Shown piece by piece: positions 35,441 to 46,300 of a stretch of DNA of 64,000 bases. The notes below the pieces were generated by a model that ran no database searches, was not told where the DNA came from, and saw only the letters and a program-made list of their open reading frames with translations. The translations under genes were made by a program, and so were the position numbers. The stretch's first letter is position 1, and each line of letters begins with the position of its first letter. Source of the stretch: Flagellimonas meridianipacifica (lineage in GTDB: Bacteria > Bacteroidota > Bacteroidia > Flavobacteriales > Flavobacteriaceae); NCBI RefSeq assembly GCF_003001695.1, contig NZ_PVYX01000001.1, forward strand, positions 806,001 to 870,000, in the 5' to 3' direction.

Positions 35441-38400
35441 TTGAAGGATTCCAACTTTGTCATCTATAATGCTTCAGCCGGTTCTGGTAAGACGTATGCG
35501 CTGACCAAAAAGTACCTTCAATTATTACTTTCCGGAAATTCTTCCACCCGCTTCAAAAGAATGCTGGCCATCACCTTTACAAATAAGGCGGTCGGTGAGA
35601 TGAAATCTAGAATCTTGGACAGCCTTTTTAGGTTCTCGCAACCTGATATCTTAGAAAACGAGAATGATATGTTCAAGGAACTTTGTGTCGAAATTGCTCT
35701 TAGTCCGCAACAAATGCAGAAGCGATGTGCCTATTTATTGAAGCAAATTTTGCATAACTATGCTTTCTTTGAGATTTCCACAATTGATAAATTTAACCAC
35801 AAACTGATTAAAACCTTTGCAAGAGATCTCCAGCTTTCACAAAACTTTGAGGTGGAATTGGATGTAGCTGTTCTTTTGGAGAAAGCAATTTCCAATTTAT
35901 TGGAACGAACAGGGGAAAACGATGACCTAACGCGCGCCTTACTTGATTTTTCGCTGGAAAAAATTGAGGAAAACAAGAGTTGGAACATTGTATTTGACCT
36001 CATGGAAAGCGGAAAGCTGTTGTTTCAGGAAAACCACTTTTCTCATTTAGAAAAACTTAAAGAAACATCGATAGCTGACTTTAAAGCAGCGCAGACCCAT
36101 ATTGCTTCCCATGTTGCACAGCTTGACAAAGAAATGGTGTCCTTGGCTAAACTTGCTTTGGAAAAAATCGAGACCCTTGGCTTTCTACCTGAAGATTTCC
36201 CTAGAAAAACACTTCCAAATCATTTTAAAAGGATAGCTGATGGCGAATACACCCCGAAAGCACTCTACAATAATAAGCTGGAAGAAAACTTGATTCAGGG
36301 TAAAATTCTTAAGGCGAATGATTCAAGGGATACCACAGAACTTTCATCATTTCTACTTGAACACTTTCTTGGCCTAAAAAAAACAATTTACGCCCGAGCT
36401 TTTCTGAAAAATGTTTACTCCAATATTGTTCCGCTAACCGTACTCAATGAAATATCCAAAGAGGTAAAAAGACTGGAAGAAGAAAATGATACTATTCCTA
36501 TTTCTGCTTTGAATCAATTGATTTCAAAAGAAATCAAAAACCAACCTGTTCCTTTCATCTACGAGCGGCTTGGGGAAAAATACCGCCACTATTTTGTTGA
36601 TGAGTTTCAAGACACCTCTAAAATGCAATGGGACAATATGGTTCCTCTAATATCCAATGCTCTTGAAAGCCAAGGGGAACAGGAAAAGCAAGGTTCATTG
36701 TTCCTTGTAGGTGATGTAAAGCAGGCTATCTATCGTTGGCGGGGAGGAAATACGGAACAGTTTTTGGATTTATTGGATTCCCAGGAAAACCCTTTTGTAA
36801 TTGCTCCCCATATAGCCCATCTGGACACCAACTGGAGAAGCTCTTCAAAAATCATAGATTTCAACAATGCTTTTTTCTCCTACTCAGCGAATCTTCTTAA
36901 AAATGATTCATACAGAGATTTATTTCTCAAAAGCTGCGTTCAAAAACATAACAGCTCTATTGGAGGCTATGTGAATATTTCCATGGTAGAGAATACAGAA
37001 AAAGACGAACTGTATTGCAATAAGGTCTTGGACATTGTTTTGGAATTGATTTCGAACGGATACAATTATCGAGACATCTGCATTTTGGTCAGAGACAACA
37101 CCAAAGGAGCACTTTTGGCCAATCATCTTTCTGAACAGAACATTCCTATTATATCTTCTGATTCACTTTTACTGGCTCAAAATAGAGTGGTGTCTTTTCT
37201 AATTTCATTACTGCAACTGATGGACAACCCAAGGGATAAAGTCTTTGGTTATGAGGTGCTATCGTTCCTATGTGATTTTAAAAAGTTAGAAAACAAACAC
37301 GATTTTATTGCTGCCCATATTGACTCCTCCAAAAGCTACCTATCAGAAGAATATGGTTTCATCTTGGAAAGCCTCTCCAATAAATCTGTATTTGAAATAC
37401 TGGAGCATGCCATTTTGAAAATCGGGATTTCTCAAGGCTCTGAAGCATACATTACCTTTTTAATGGACGAAGTGCTGGAAGTGGAAAGAAAAAATGGTCC
37501 TGGTATTCCAGCTTTTATGGAACATTGGGAACGGAAAAAGGAGTCGCTTTCCGTTGCAGCACCGGATTCTGTGGATGCCATCAAGATAATGACCATCCAT
37601 AAGTCGAAAGGGTTGGAGTTTCCTGTGGTGATTTATCCCTTTGCCAATTCCAAAATCAATGATAAGAGAAAAAAAATCTGGGTGAATTCTCAAGGTATGG
37701 ATTTGAATCTAGGTCTTCTTGAAAACGTATTAATGAATGTTACCGCAGATATGCGGATGTATCCCCAAAATGCGCAACAAGCCTACTTGGAAGAAGAACA
37801 CAAAACCCAGATGGATACTATGAATGTTCTTTATGTTGCTCTTACCAGGGCTGAAAAAGCACTGTATATCTTAACCGAAAAAGTAAAACATACCTCTGAA
37901 CTGGAAAATGCCAACACCTATGCTCAACTGTTCCAACTTTATTTGCAAAACGAAAACCTGTATGATGAAGAAAAGAACGAGTATGCTTTTGGCAAACTCC
38001 CCAAACCTTCAATTCTAAATTCAAAAGAAAGTCCTGCAAGTTTTAACATCTCATACCATACCCGAGCTTTTATGGAGAATGATTACTCAATTGCAACCAT
38101 TCAGGGCCAGTTATGGGGCACGGAGGCAGGTGAAGCCATTGAACTTGGGAACCTCGTCCATTATGCCTTATCAGAAATAACCTATCTTGAGGATATGGCC
38201 AATGTTTTGGAACAACTAGAGTTAAAAGCGGTTTTTCAAGCTTATGATTTTAAGAAAGTGGCCGAGTACATAAAAGAAACGGTAAATCATCCATTGATTG
38301 CACCCTATTTCTCGAAACCCTATACCATATATAATGAACAAGAGATTTTAATGTCAGATGGGCAGAAACTTCGTCCTGATAAAATTGCAGTTTTAGAAAA

Positions 38401-38557
38401 TGAAGCCACTATATTGGACTTTAAAACCGGTAAACCAACTGATAAACACAAAATCCAAATAACAAGATATGGTGAAGCCCTAAAAACTATGGGATTCTCA
38501 ATTAAGAACACTATTATTGTATACATTGGTGAAGAGATTCAACCGCTCTTCCTTTAA
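35441..38557 (+). CDS. AddA/RecB-like UvrD helicase-nuclease
   Basis: A 1038-residue protein from a TTG start ([18 protein letters not shown]); no ATG precedes the Walker A. Walker A is NASAGSGKT (~9-17); helicase motif II is [10 protein letters not shown]; motif III-IV region [14 protein letters not shown]; motif [16 protein letters not shown]. The C-terminus has a PD-(D/E)xK nuclease core, with His in NLVHYAL, then RPDKIAVL and ILDFKTGK. It is the likely AddA partner of the nuclease at 41315 in double-strand break repair. kbl follows after 14 nt. Confidence 0.9.
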   Translation: MKDSNFVIYNASAGSGKTYALTKKYLQLLLSGNSSTRFKRMLAITFTNKAVGEMKSRILDSLFRFSQPDILENENDMFKELCVEIALSPQQMQKRCAYLLKQILHNYAFFEISTIDKFNHKLIKTFARDLQLSQNFEVELDVAVLLEKAISNLLERTGENDDLTRALLDFSLEKIEENKSWNIVFDLMESGKLLFQENHFSHLEKLKETSIADFKAAQTHIASHVAQLDKEMVSLAKLALEKIETLGFLPEDFPRKTLPNHFKRIADGEYTPKALYNNKLEENLIQGKILKANDSRDTTELSSFLLEHFLGLKKTIYARAFLKNVYSNIVPLTVLNEISKEVKRLEEENDTIPISALNQLISKEIKNQPVPFIYERLGEKYRHYFVDEFQDTSKMQWDNMVPLISNALESQGEQEKQGSLFLVGDVKQAIYRWRGGNTEQFLDLLDSQENPFVIAPHIAHLDTNWRSSSKIIDFNNAFFSYSANLLKNDSYRDLFLKSCVQKHNSSIGGYVNISMVENTEKDELYCNKVLDIVLELISNGYNYRDICILVRDNTKGALLANHLSEQNIPIISSDSLLLAQNRVVSFLISLLQLMDNPRDKVFGYEVLSFLCDFKKLENKHDFIAAHIDSSKSYLSEEYGFILESLSNKSVFEILEHAILKIGISQGSEAYITFLMDEVLEVERKNGPGIPAFMEHWERKKESLSVAAPDSVDAIKIMTIHKSKGLEFPVVIYPFANSKINDKRKKIWVNSQGMDLNLGLLENVLMNVTADMRMYPQNAQQAYLEEEHKTQMDTMNVLYVALTRAEKALYILTEKVKHTSELENANTYAQLFQLYLQNENLYDEEKNEYAFGKLPKPSILNSKESPASFNISYHTRAFMENDYSIATIQGQLWGTEAGEAIELGNLVHYALSEITYLEDMANVLEQLELKAVFQAYDFKKVAEYIKETVNHPLIAPYFSKPYTIYNEQEILMSDGQKLRPDKIAVLENEATILDFKTGKPTDKHKIQITRYGEALKTMGFSIKNTIIVYIGEEIQPLFL

Positions 38558-38571
38558 ACATTAAATTTACC

Positions 38572-39765
38572 ATGTACGGAAAAATTAAAACCCATCTCTC
38601 GCAGGAACTGGAATCCATAAAAGAAGCTGGATTATTCAAGAAAGAACGTATTATTACATCACCCCAAGACGCTGTCATAAAGATTTCAACAGGTCAGGAG
38701 GTCATTAACTTTTGTGCCAACAACTACTTGGGCCTATCCTCTCACCCTGAAGTAATTCAAGCAGCAAAAGACACCTTGGATTCCCATGGATTTGGAATGT
38801 CTTCCGTTCGGTTTATTTGCGGCACTCAGGACATCCATAAACAATTGGAACGGGAAATAGCCAACTTTTATGGTACAGAGGACACCATTTTATATGCTGC
38901 TGCCTTTGATGCCAATGGCGGTGTCTTCGAACCATTGCTTACCGCTGAAGATGCCATCATATCAGACTCGCTCAACCATGCATCCATTATTGATGGTGTT
39001 AGATTGTGTAAAGCAAAAAGATATCGGTATGCCAATAACGATATGGCAGATCTAGAAACTCAATTAAAACAGAGTCAAGAAGATGGTGCTCGGTTTAAGA
39101 TTATAGTCACAGATGGGGTATTTTCCATGGATGGTTTATTGGCCCCTTTGGACAAGATTTGTGATTTGGCTGACAAGTATGACGCGATGATCATGATAGA
39201 CGAATGTCATTCTGCAGGTTTTATAGGAGCTACAGGACGAGGGACTTTAGAAGAAAAGGGTGTGATGGACAGGATTGACATTATAACTGGAACACTGGGG
39301 AAAGCACTAGGAGGCGCCATGGGGGGTTATACCACCGGGAAAAAAGAAATCATTGAAATGTTACGCCAGCGTTCCCGGCCGTATTTGTTTTCCAATTCTT
39401 TGGCACCTGCTATAGTAGGCGCATCCATAAAGGTATTTCAACTTTTGTCTGATGATACTTCATTAAGGGATAAGTTGCAAGAGAACACTACCTATTTTAA
39501 AGAAGGCCTTAAAAAAGCGGGATTCGATATTATTGACGGTGAATCGGCTATCGTTCCTGTAATGCTCTATGACGCAAAGTTATCCCAACAAATGGCCGAC
39601 TTGCTGTTGGAAGAAGATATTTATGTAATCGGATTCTTTTATCCTGTAGTGCCCAAAGGAAAAGCAAGAATACGGGTACAATTGTCAGCAGCACATAAAA
39701 GGGAACATTTGGATAAAGCCATAGCCGCATTTATCAAAGTAGGTCAAACTCTAAAAATCGTTTAA
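38572..39765 (+). CDS. kbl: Glycine C-acetyltransferase (2-amino-3-ketobutyrate CoA ligase)
   Basis: A 397-residue alpha-oxoamine synthase, the exact usual length for Kbl. Features include [54 protein letters not shown], and the PLP lysine in [15 protein letters not shown]. It cleaves 2-amino-3-oxobutyrate with CoA to glycine and acetyl-CoA in threonine breakdown. It is tightly downstream of the AddA-like gene, which has no obvious functional link. Confidence 0.93.
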   Translation: MYGKIKTHLSQELESIKEAGLFKKERIITSPQDAVIKISTGQEVINFCANNYLGLSSHPEVIQAAKDTLDSHGFGMSSVRFICGTQDIHKQLEREIANFYGTEDTILYAAAFDANGGVFEPLLTAEDAIISDSLNHASIIDGVRLCKAKRYRYANNDMADLETQLKQSQEDGARFKIIVTDGVFSMDGLLAPLDKICDLADKYDAMIMIDECHSAGFIGATGRGTLEEKGVMDRIDIITGTLGKALGGAMGGYTTGKKEIIEMLRQRSRPYLFSNSLAPAIVGASIKVFQLLSDDTSLRDKLQENTTYFKEGLKKAGFDIIDGESAIVPVMLYDAKLSQQMADLLLEEDIYVIGFFYPVVPKGKARIRVQLSAAHKREHLDKAIAAFIKVGQTLKIV

Positions 39766-39813
39766 CTGCACTCTTTTACCCATGTAATACGTTAAAAAAA
39801 ATGAAAAATTGAT

Positions 39814-39844
39814 TTTGTTAATAGTTCTTAACAACTTACATTTG
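39814..39844 (+). promoter_or_regulatory. Consensus Bacteroidota promoter for the OmpA-family gene
   Basis: TTTG (39814-39817), a 19-nt spacer and TACATTTG (39837-39844): a perfect fit to TTTG-N19-TAnnTTTG. It lies 34 nt before the ATG at 39879 and is the strongest promoter match found in the window. Confidence 0.8.
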
Positions 39845-39878
39845 CAGCTGATAAACACTTAAACTTAAAATTTTGAAC

Positions 39879-41249
39879 ATGAAACATCTGAGCAAATTAT
39901 TGGTTGTTGCCCTTGTATTTGTAGGGTTCAACAACATCCAAGCGCAAGACGAAAATAATCCATGGCAAATTAGTTTTGGTATCAATGCGATAGACGTATT
40001 CCCTACCAATGACGAAGAAGCCTTGACTAATTTCGGTTTCCAAGCAGGTGGTCTTTTTGACGAATACTTTAATGCAAATGACCATTGGAACATCTTGCCT
40101 TCCGTTTCCACTGTCTCTGTAGGGCGTTACATTGGCGATGGTTTTTCTGTTGGTGTTAGAGGTTCTTTAAATAGAATTGAAAATCTAGGAGATGTCAGCG
40201 TGGACGATTTGTCCTTTTATGCAGTTGACGGTACCATCAAATACAATTTTTTGAAAAACACTACTATTGATCCATTCGCGGAGATAGGTGGTGGTTACAC
40301 TTGGGTTGATGAAATTGGTGCAGGTACTGTAAATGGAGGTGTTGGTGTTAACATTTGGTTCACTGATAACCTTGGATTTATGTTGCAGACTCAGTACAAA
40401 CATGTTTTTGAAGATAATGTTCCTATCCATTTCCAACACTTGGCAGGCTTGAATATCCGTTTTGGAGGTACTGATACTGATGGAGATGGTATCTATGATA
40501 GAGACGATGCTTGTCCTGAAGTTGCTGGTCTTCCTGAGTTTAATGGATGTCCTGATTCTGATGGTGATGGTATCGAAGATGGCAAAGATAGTTGTCCAAA
40601 TGAAGCTGGTACAGCTGAAATGAACGGTTGTCCTGATTCTGACGGTGATGGTATCGCGGATAAAGACGATGCTTGTCCTAACGAAGCTGGTTTAGCTGCA
40701 TTAAGCGGTTGTCCTGATGCTGATGGCGACGGTGTTGCTGATAAAGACGATGCTTGTCCTAACGAAGCTGGTCCTGCTGAAAACAAAGGATGCCCATGGC
40801 CAGATAGAGACGGTGACGGAGTATTGGATAAAGATGATCAATGTCCTGATGTTGCTGGAACGGTTGCTAACAATGGATGCCCAGAAGTTACTGAAGAAGT
40901 TCAAAAGCAATTGAACGATTACGCTAGAACTATTTTGTTCGATACTGGAAAATCTTCCATTAAAGCTGAGTCAACTACAGTAATGGTAGACATCATTCAA
41001 ATTTTGAATGAATATCCTAACGCTAAGTTTACAGTTGAAGGTCACACTGATAGTGTAGGTAGTGCAAAAACTAACCAGAGACTTTCTGAAGAGCGCGCTA
41101 ATTCAGTAAGAGATTTCCTTATCGATAAAGGAATCGGAGCTGATAGGTTGACAGCTATAGGATATGGTGAAGACAAGCCAATTGCTACCAACAACACAAG
41201 ATCAGGTAGAACACAAAACAGAAGGGTTGAAATCAACCTAGTTAAATAA
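39879..41249 (+). CDS. OmpA-family outer membrane protein with TSP3 calcium repeats
   Basis: The ATG at 39879 (frame open from a TTG two codons earlier) gives 456 residues. Signal peptide to about NIQAQ; an N-terminal beta-barrel (~20-195); five thrombospondin type 3 repeats (~199-334) of the DxDGDGxxDxxDxCP type; and a C-terminal OmpA peptidoglycan-binding domain (~345-456) with EGHTDSVGS and RRVEINLVK. It should span the outer membrane and bind peptidoglycan. The consensus promoter, strong terminator and GGT/GCT-rich codons suggest high expression. Confidence 0.94.
   Translation: MKHLSKLLVVALVFVGFNNIQAQDENNPWQISFGINAIDVFPTNDEEALTNFGFQAGGLFDEYFNANDHWNILPSVSTVSVGRYIGDGFSVGVRGSLNRIENLGDVSVDDLSFYAVDGTIKYNFLKNTTIDPFAEIGGGYTWVDEIGAGTVNGGVGVNIWFTDNLGFMLQTQYKHVFEDNVPIHFQHLAGLNIRFGGTDTDGDGIYDRDDACPEVAGLPEFNGCPDSDGDGIEDGKDSCPNEAGTAEMNGCPDSDGDGIADKDDACPNEAGLAALSGCPDADGDGVADKDDACPNEAGPAENKGCPWPDRDGDGVLDKDDQCPDVAGTVANNGCPEVTEEVQKQLNDYARTILFDTGKSSIKAESTTVMVDIIQILNEYPNAKFTVEGHTDSVGSAKTNQRLSEERANSVRDFLIDKGIGADRLTAIGYGEDKPIATNNTRSGRTQNRRVEINLVK
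40473..40884 (+). repeat. In-gene tandem TSP3 repeats
   Basis: Five repeats of ~81 nt encode Asp-rich calcium loops. The third and fourth share an almost unchanged stretch (GATAAAGACGATGCTTGTCC onwards at ~40660 and ~40741), pointing to recent copying or gene conversion. The antisense strand shows a spurious long ORF. Confidence 0.85.
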
Positions 41250-41273
41250 TACGTTAGAAAATTAATTTTCTAT

Positions 41274-41308
41274 AAAAAGGCTCTGCACATGCAGGGCCTT
41301 TTTTATTT
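41274..41308 (+). terminator. Terminator after the OmpA-family gene
   Basis: AAAAAGGCTCTGCA and TGCAGGGCCTTTTTT form a GC-rich stem followed by further T. It lies 24 nt after the stop and just before the next gene. Confidence 0.75.
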
Positions 41309-41314
41309 TTGGTC

Positions 41315-44041
41315 ATGCACCAATCGTTTATTGAATTCGTTCTTCAGGATTTAACCAAAAATGGTTCTTCAATTGAACACAACACCTATATTCTTCCCAG
41401 TAAACGATCAGGAGTTTTTCTCAAACACCATTTAAGCGAGATACTCAACAAAAACATTTTCACCCCACCTATTTCTTCTATAGAAGACTTTGTTCAAGAA
41501 GTCTCTGGATTGAAAAAGGCATCAAATATCGAACTCCTATTGATCCTATATGAATCATACAAAACTTTGCCTATTAAAGATTTGGATGATTTCGATACTT
41601 TCTTAAAATGGGGAGAAACTATACTACAGGACTTTAACGAAATAGACAGGTACCTATTACCCGCAAACGAGATTCTAAACTATCTAAAATCAATCAAAGA
41701 ACTCGATCATTGGTCATTACAACCCAAGAAAACCAGATTGGTTAAAGAGTATTTGGACTTTTGGGAAAATATAGAATCCCTATATCATGATTTCAGCAAA
41801 AGGTTGATTACCAAAAAAATAGCACACCAAGGCCTTATCTACAGAATCGCAGCTCAAAACATTGCTAAATACACCGAGGAAAACATTAAAAGCCCTATCG
41901 TCTTTTTGGGCTTTAATGCACTTAACTCTGCTGAATCAGAAATAATCCAACATCTTCTTGCCCATACTGAATGTGAGGTATATTGGGATATTGATTTGTA
42001 CTTTTTGGATGATCCCATACATGATGCTGGTCTATTTATAAGACGATATATCTCCGAATGGCCATATTATGTTAAAAACAACCCGAAAGGTATTCATAAC
42101 CGTTTTTTATCAGACAAGACCATAGAAATCACTGGAGTGCCAAAGAGCGTCTCACAAACAAAATATGTTGGAGAAATACTTAAGGAGAGAGCAGCCATAA
42201 AATCAGCTTCTTCAGATAATCTGGCTGTTGTACTTGCTGACGAGTCTTTGCTATTTCCGATGACCAAGGCAGTTCCAACCGAGATTGAAAACATAAACAT
42301 AACTATGGGTATATCCTTAAAGAACACCCTCTTGTATTCCCTTTTTGTTTCTGTTTTTGAGTTGGTTGAAGACACAACGAACAAGGGATGGTTTTATAAA
42401 AACGTATTGAATTTGCTGAGCAACCCCTACTTCAAAATTATCAGCGAGGATAGTAAAGTACATTTTTCGGATAATATTATACAATCATTAAAAACCAACA
42501 ATACAACCTATGTACAACCGAAGGCTTTATCGCTCTATCTAGCCCAATATGATATTGACCCAAACTTGTTTCCAGATGAAGCTATGGTTCCCAACTCCAT
42601 AATCGAATATTGCTTATTCATAATTTCTCGTTTAAAAGAGATTTTTCAAAAGGAAAAAAACGCGGTAGAGCTACAATACGTGTACACTTTTTATAATCTA
42701 TTCCATCAACTGAAAACACAGATAAACGCCATCGGTTTTATCAAAAACATTAAAACCGTACATAGCTTTTTTAAACAATTGGCAACCACAGAAAGCATTG
42801 ATTTCATTGGCTCACCTATCGGAGGTTTGCAGCTAATGGGTGTTTTGGAAAGTCGAACTTTGGACTTTGAAACAGTAATTATTACTTCGGTGAATGAAGG
42901 AATACTTCCAGCGGGAAAAAACAATAGTTCATTCATTCCTTTTGATGTGAAAAGAGAATATGGTCTTCCTACATATAAAGAAAAGGATGCGATTTACACC
43001 TATCATTTTTACCGCTTAATTCAACGCGCAAAAAATGTCTACATTATCTACAATACAGAACCTGATGTTCTGGAAGGTGGCGAAAGAAGCAGATTGATTT
43101 CCCAATTGTTGACAGACCATAATCTAAAATCCGTTGTTTCCCATAAAATAGCAACTCCAAGAATCCACATTGAACCACAAAATAAGGAGCAAATAACAAA
43201 AACCTCGCTTTTACTTTCCAGTTTAGAAGCTTTGGGTAGTAAAGGGTATTCCCCAACATCTTTGAGTAACTATATAAGAAACCCTATAGATTTTTATAAA
43301 AAGCATGTCTTACAGCTTCCAGATTCCATTGAAATTCAAGAGAGCATTGCGGCAAACACTTTTGGAACAATTATTCATGAAGCACTTTTTCTACTTTACC
43401 AACCCTATTTGGGCACTATCCTGAATAAGGAAAGTATCACTTTGATTCGTAGCCATATAAGACCTACCATAAAAAAATCGTTCAGCACACATTTGCCTAG
43501 TGCAGATACAGAAAAAGGGAGATATCTTTTGATATTCCACGTCATAGAACGCTATATTCAGAACTTCATCAAGATGGAATCCCAACTGGTAGAGAAACAT
43601 CAAATAAAGCTATTACATCTTGAGGAACGATTTGAAACTACCTTAAATTTCAACGAAATATCCCATCCGATTACACTTAAAGGATTTATAGATAGAATAG
43701 ATGAATTCGATGGAACAATCCGTGTAATTGACTACAAAACAGGTAATACGGAATCAAGGGATGTACGGATAAAAGAATGGGAAGAGCTTATTTTAAACGA
43801 TAAAAAAAGTAAAGCCTTTCAACTTTTATGCTATGCATATCTTCTCAATAAGCATAATGGAAGTAGCACTGTTACAGCAGGTATTTATGCCATAAAGAAT
43901 TTAAAGAATGGACTCCTCCAGTTTTCATTCAACAACAATCCTATAATAAATGAAAGTGTTTTGGAAGAATTCCAAAATCAACTGAAAGCACTTATCATGG
44001 AGATTTACAATCCTGAGATTCCCTTTACGGATAAAAATTGA
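41315..44041 (+). CDS. AddB-like PD-(D/E)xK nuclease
   Basis: The ATG at 41315 (a TTG lies two codons upstream) gives 908 residues. The N-terminus ILPSKRSGVFLKHHL is a degenerate ATP-binding region as in AddB; TLDFETVIITSVNEGILP and FYRLIQRAKNVYIIYN are relics of helicase motifs. The C-terminal nuclease has GTIIHEALF, LKGFIDRIDEF and IRVIDYKTGN. No Fe-S cysteine set is evident by eye. It should pair with the AddA-like protein at 35441, though kbl and ompA lie between them. The stop is 2 nt from that of the convergent SDR. Confidence 0.85.
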   Translation: MHQSFIEFVLQDLTKNGSSIEHNTYILPSKRSGVFLKHHLSEILNKNIFTPPISSIEDFVQEVSGLKKASNIELLLILYESYKTLPIKDLDDFDTFLKWGETILQDFNEIDRYLLPANEILNYLKSIKELDHWSLQPKKTRLVKEYLDFWENIESLYHDFSKRLITKKIAHQGLIYRIAAQNIAKYTEENIKSPIVFLGFNALNSAESEIIQHLLAHTECEVYWDIDLYFLDDPIHDAGLFIRRYISEWPYYVKNNPKGIHNRFLSDKTIEITGVPKSVSQTKYVGEILKERAAIKSASSDNLAVVLADESLLFPMTKAVPTEIENINITMGISLKNTLLYSLFVSVFELVEDTTNKGWFYKNVLNLLSNPYFKIISEDSKVHFSDNIIQSLKTNNTTYVQPKALSLYLAQYDIDPNLFPDEAMVPNSIIEYCLFIISRLKEIFQKEKNAVELQYVYTFYNLFHQLKTQINAIGFIKNIKTVHSFFKQLATTESIDFIGSPIGGLQLMGVLESRTLDFETVIITSVNEGILPAGKNNSSFIPFDVKREYGLPTYKEKDAIYTYHFYRLIQRAKNVYIIYNTEPDVLEGGERSRLISQLLTDHNLKSVVSHKIATPRIHIEPQNKEQITKTSLLLSSLEALGSKGYSPTSLSNYIRNPIDFYKKHVLQLPDSIEIQESIAANTFGTIIHEALFLLYQPYLGTILNKESITLIRSHIRPTIKKSFSTHLPSADTEKGRYLLIFHVIERYIQNFIKMESQLVEKHQIKLLHLEERFETTLNFNEISHPITLKGFIDRIDEFDGTIRVIDYKTGNTESRDVRIKEWEELILNDKKSKAFQLLCYAYLLNKHNGSSTVTAGIYAIKNLKNGLLQFSFNNNPIINESVLEEFQNQLKALIMEIYNPEIPFTDKN

Positions 44042-44043
44042 AG

Positions 44044-44754
44044 CTATTTCAAATCAGGTCGGGAGGGTCTCACCTCAATCTTACTGGGTAAGGTTCTCGG
44101 GTGCATTTTTAGCAAATCAATCACTATTTGCCCAATGTCTTCCGACTGTATTTTCCATGCATCCTTCTCAGAAGGTTGGTTGTTATTAAAATAGGTGGCA
44201 ACGGAACCGGGCATAATGGTACTTACCTTGATATTGTACTTTCTCAAATCCAACATGGCTGCCTGCGTAAAACCTACCACACCGAACTTAGTGGCGTTAT
44301 AACCAGCACCCTGGGCAAAAAAATTGGTCCCTGCCAGGCTCGCCAAAGTAATATAATAGCCCTCTGAAGCTTTAAGAGCTTCTACCGAGGCCTTGAGTGT
44401 ATAAAATACCCCATTTAGGTTTGTATTGATCATTTGGTTCCACTTGTCCAATTCCATCTCATCAATTGGCGCAAAATGACCAACCCCAGCGTTCGCTAAG
44501 ACTACATCAAGCTGGCCCCACTTCTCAATAACATCCTTCACTGCTTTGACTTCATCTTCAAAAACAGATACGTCCGAAGTTATCCCTAAGACATTATCAG
44601 AATTGCCCAAAGTTTCTATTGCCGTGGAGAGGCTACTTGGGTTCCTGCCACTTATGGCCACCTTCATGCCTTGATCAAGTAAAGCCTTGGCAACACCCAA
44701 TCCTATCCCTTTTGATCCACCTGTAATGTACGCTACCTTTCCTTTTAAATCCAT
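44044..44754 (-). CDS. SDR-family oxidoreductase
   Basis: A 236-residue classical SDR: TGGSKGIGLG nucleotide-binding motif (~10-19), NAGVGH after strand 4, catalytic Ser in ITLASLAG and YNATKFG carrying the Tyr and Lys. A variant SG-R after strand 2 (ISGRNPSS) suggests NADPH. Substrate unknown. A TAATTTTG -7 box (44759-44766, minus) ends 4 nt before the ATG, so the message may be leaderless. Confidence 0.92.
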   Translation of the reverse strand: MDLKGKVAYITGGSKGIGLGVAKALLDQGMKVAISGRNPSSLSTAIETLGNSDNVLGITSDVSVFEDEVKAVKDVIEKWGQLDVVLANAGVGHFAPIDEMELDKWNQMINTNLNGVFYTLKASVEALKASEGYYITLASLAGTNFFAQGAGYNATKFGVVGFTQAAMLDLRKYNIKVSTIMPGSVATYFNNNQPSEKDAWKIQSEDIGQIVIDLLKMHPRTLPSKIEVRPSRPDLK

Positions 44755-44772
44755 ATTCCAAAATTAGAAGTA

Positions 44773-44806
44773 AACAAAAAAACCACCCTTAGAGTCAGGT
44801 GGTTTA
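44773..44806 (-). terminator. Terminator after tRNA-Gly
   Basis: On the minus strand, AAACCACC pairs with GGTGGTTT and a T7 run follows, directly after the tRNA 3' end. Confidence 0.7.
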
Positions 44807-44807
44807 G

Positions 44808-44881
44808 TGGAGAATACCGGATTCGAACCGGTGGCCTCTTGCCTGCCAGGCAAGCGCTCTAGCCAACTGAGCTAATCCCCC
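44808..44881 (-). tRNA. tRNA-Gly (anticodon GCC)
   Basis: A 74-nt cloverleaf: acceptor GGGGGAT pairs with ATTCTCC (two G-U pairs), D-arm GCTC...GAGC, anticodon stem CTTGC/GCAAG around loop CTGCCAG (anticodon GCC), and T-arm ACCGG TTCGAAT CCGGT. The CCA end is not encoded. Confidence 0.95.
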
Positions 44882-44936
44882 AAGCGAGCGCAAAGGAAAC
44901 ACATTTTGAGAAAGTTTCAAAATGTAGGGGCGAGCC

Positions 44937-45734
44937 TTAATCCTTTTTAACGCTTAATATCAAAACCGGTATTGGAACAAAAAATTCAGATTTCGGAATG
45001 GTATTCTTCTCCCAAAGTTTTTTGAAAAAGCCTCTTTTTCTTCTAAAGACGCAAATCAAATCCGGTTGTTGATTTTGATAATATTCCAATACCCCCAAAT
45101 AGGTGTTTGCATTCTCCGAGATGATAAGCTGTTTGCTCAAATCCAAAAGAGCTGTGTTCACCTTGAGATCGTCTTCCGAATACCCTGGCCTTTTAACCAA
45201 TAGCAGGTTAACATCCGATATAAATTTATCCTTTATGGAAATCAATGGGTTTAAGACACGGTTACGTTTCAAGATACCCGAACCAAAAGCAGTCATAATA
45301 TTCTGAATGGGCTTGAATTCTGTTCCTTTTGGAACAATCAGGGTTGGAATGTTGGTTTGTTTAACAATTCGTCCAGAGGTGTGACCCAAATATAATTCCT
45401 CCTTGATATCATTGCTTTTCGGGGCGATGATGATCAAATCAATCCCCAATTCTTTGTTGATATCGTTAAGCCCATCAATTATGTCACCGTTATAAGTGGC
45501 AATTTTAATCTCGACATTGTTCGTATTGACACTAGCTATGATCTCCTTAATATGTTCCTTGCTGCTCTTTGCAACCTTTTCTTCAATGTTTGCCAGACTT
45601 CCTGAGGCAGAGGATACCGAAAAGACATCCATAACAAAAACCTGAGCGCCAAAATTGCCTGCAAAATCGATTGCGTATTGCAGGGTGTTGGAAGCATTAG
45701 GAGAAGTTCCAATGGGTACCAGTATATTATTCAT
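44937..45734 (-). CDS. Tandem universal stress protein
   Basis: A 265-residue protein with one clear UspA domain (~1-140), NILVPIGTSPNASNTLQYAIDFA, and the closing LYLGHTSGRIVKQTNIPTLIVP with the ATP-binding G-x9-G(S/T) relic (GHTSGR). A second, more divergent domain follows. Cytoplasmic stress protein of unknown partner. It is divergent from the GNAT gene at 45788. Confidence 0.88.
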   Translation of the reverse strand: MNNILVPIGTSPNASNTLQYAIDFAGNFGAQVFVMDVFSVSSASGSLANIEEKVAKSSKEHIKEIIASVNTNNVEIKIATYNGDIIDGLNDINKELGIDLIIIAPKSNDIKEELYLGHTSGRIVKQTNIPTLIVPKGTEFKPIQNIMTAFGSGILKRNRVLNPLISIKDKFISDVNLLLVKRPGYSEDDLKVNTALLDLSKQLIISENANTYLGVLEYYQNQQPDLICVFRRKRGFFKKLWEKNTIPKSEFFVPIPVLILSVKKD

Positions 45735-45787
45735 TGTTTGGTGGTTGTGATTATACCTTAAATTTACAACTTAATTGTACCGAATCA

Positions 45788-46288
45788 ATGATACGACACG
45801 CAAAGTTACCTGAAATTAAGGACATTCTGCAGGTTGCTAGAGCTTGTGCCCTAAAAATGGTTGACAATGGGATTTATCAATGGAATGAGCATTATCCCAA
45901 GGAGCAAGCTTTTCTTAATGATCTTAACAGAAATGAACTCTATGTGAATGAGCATAACGGTCAAATAATAGGAGCCATCGTTGTATCAACACATATGGAT
46001 GAAGAATATTTTCCGATAAAATGGCTGACACCCAACGGAAACAATACCTATATTCATCGGGTATGTATTCATCCGGAATTTCAAGGAAAAGGATTTGCCC
46101 AAACCATGATGGATTTTGCTGAAGATTTTTCCAAAACCAACGGGTTCGCTTCCGTTCGGCTCGATACCTTTTCCCAAAACAAACGTAACCAGCATTTTTA
46201 TGAACAACGTGGCTATCAAAAACTAGGGAATATCTTTTTTCCCAAACAAAGTGAACACCCTTTTCACTGCTACGAACTTGTTTTGTAA
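45788..46288 (+). CDS. GNAT-family N-acetyltransferase
   Basis: The frame is open from 45734 but the ATG at 45788 (MIRHAKLPEIKD) fits a GNAT start (166 residues). Acetyl-CoA binding motif A is IHRVCIHPEFQGKGFAQTMMDFAE, followed by VRLDTFSQNKRNQHFYEQRGYQKLG. Substrate unknown. A MATE transporter starts 12 nt later on the same strand. Confidence 0.9.
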   Translation: MIRHAKLPEIKDILQVARACALKMVDNGIYQWNEHYPKEQAFLNDLNRNELYVNEHNGQIIGAIVVSTHMDEEYFPIKWLTPNGNNTYIHRVCIHPEFQGKGFAQTMMDFAEDFSKTNGFASVRLDTFSQNKRNQHFYEQRGYQKLGNIFFPKQSEHPFHCYELVL

Positions 46289-46300
46289 TCTGTACGTGTA

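Noticed and set aside
40493-40786. Antisense ORF opposite the TSP3 repeats
   Set aside because: Its Ser/Pro-rich repeats simply reflect the Asp-rich repeat codons of the OmpA-family gene.
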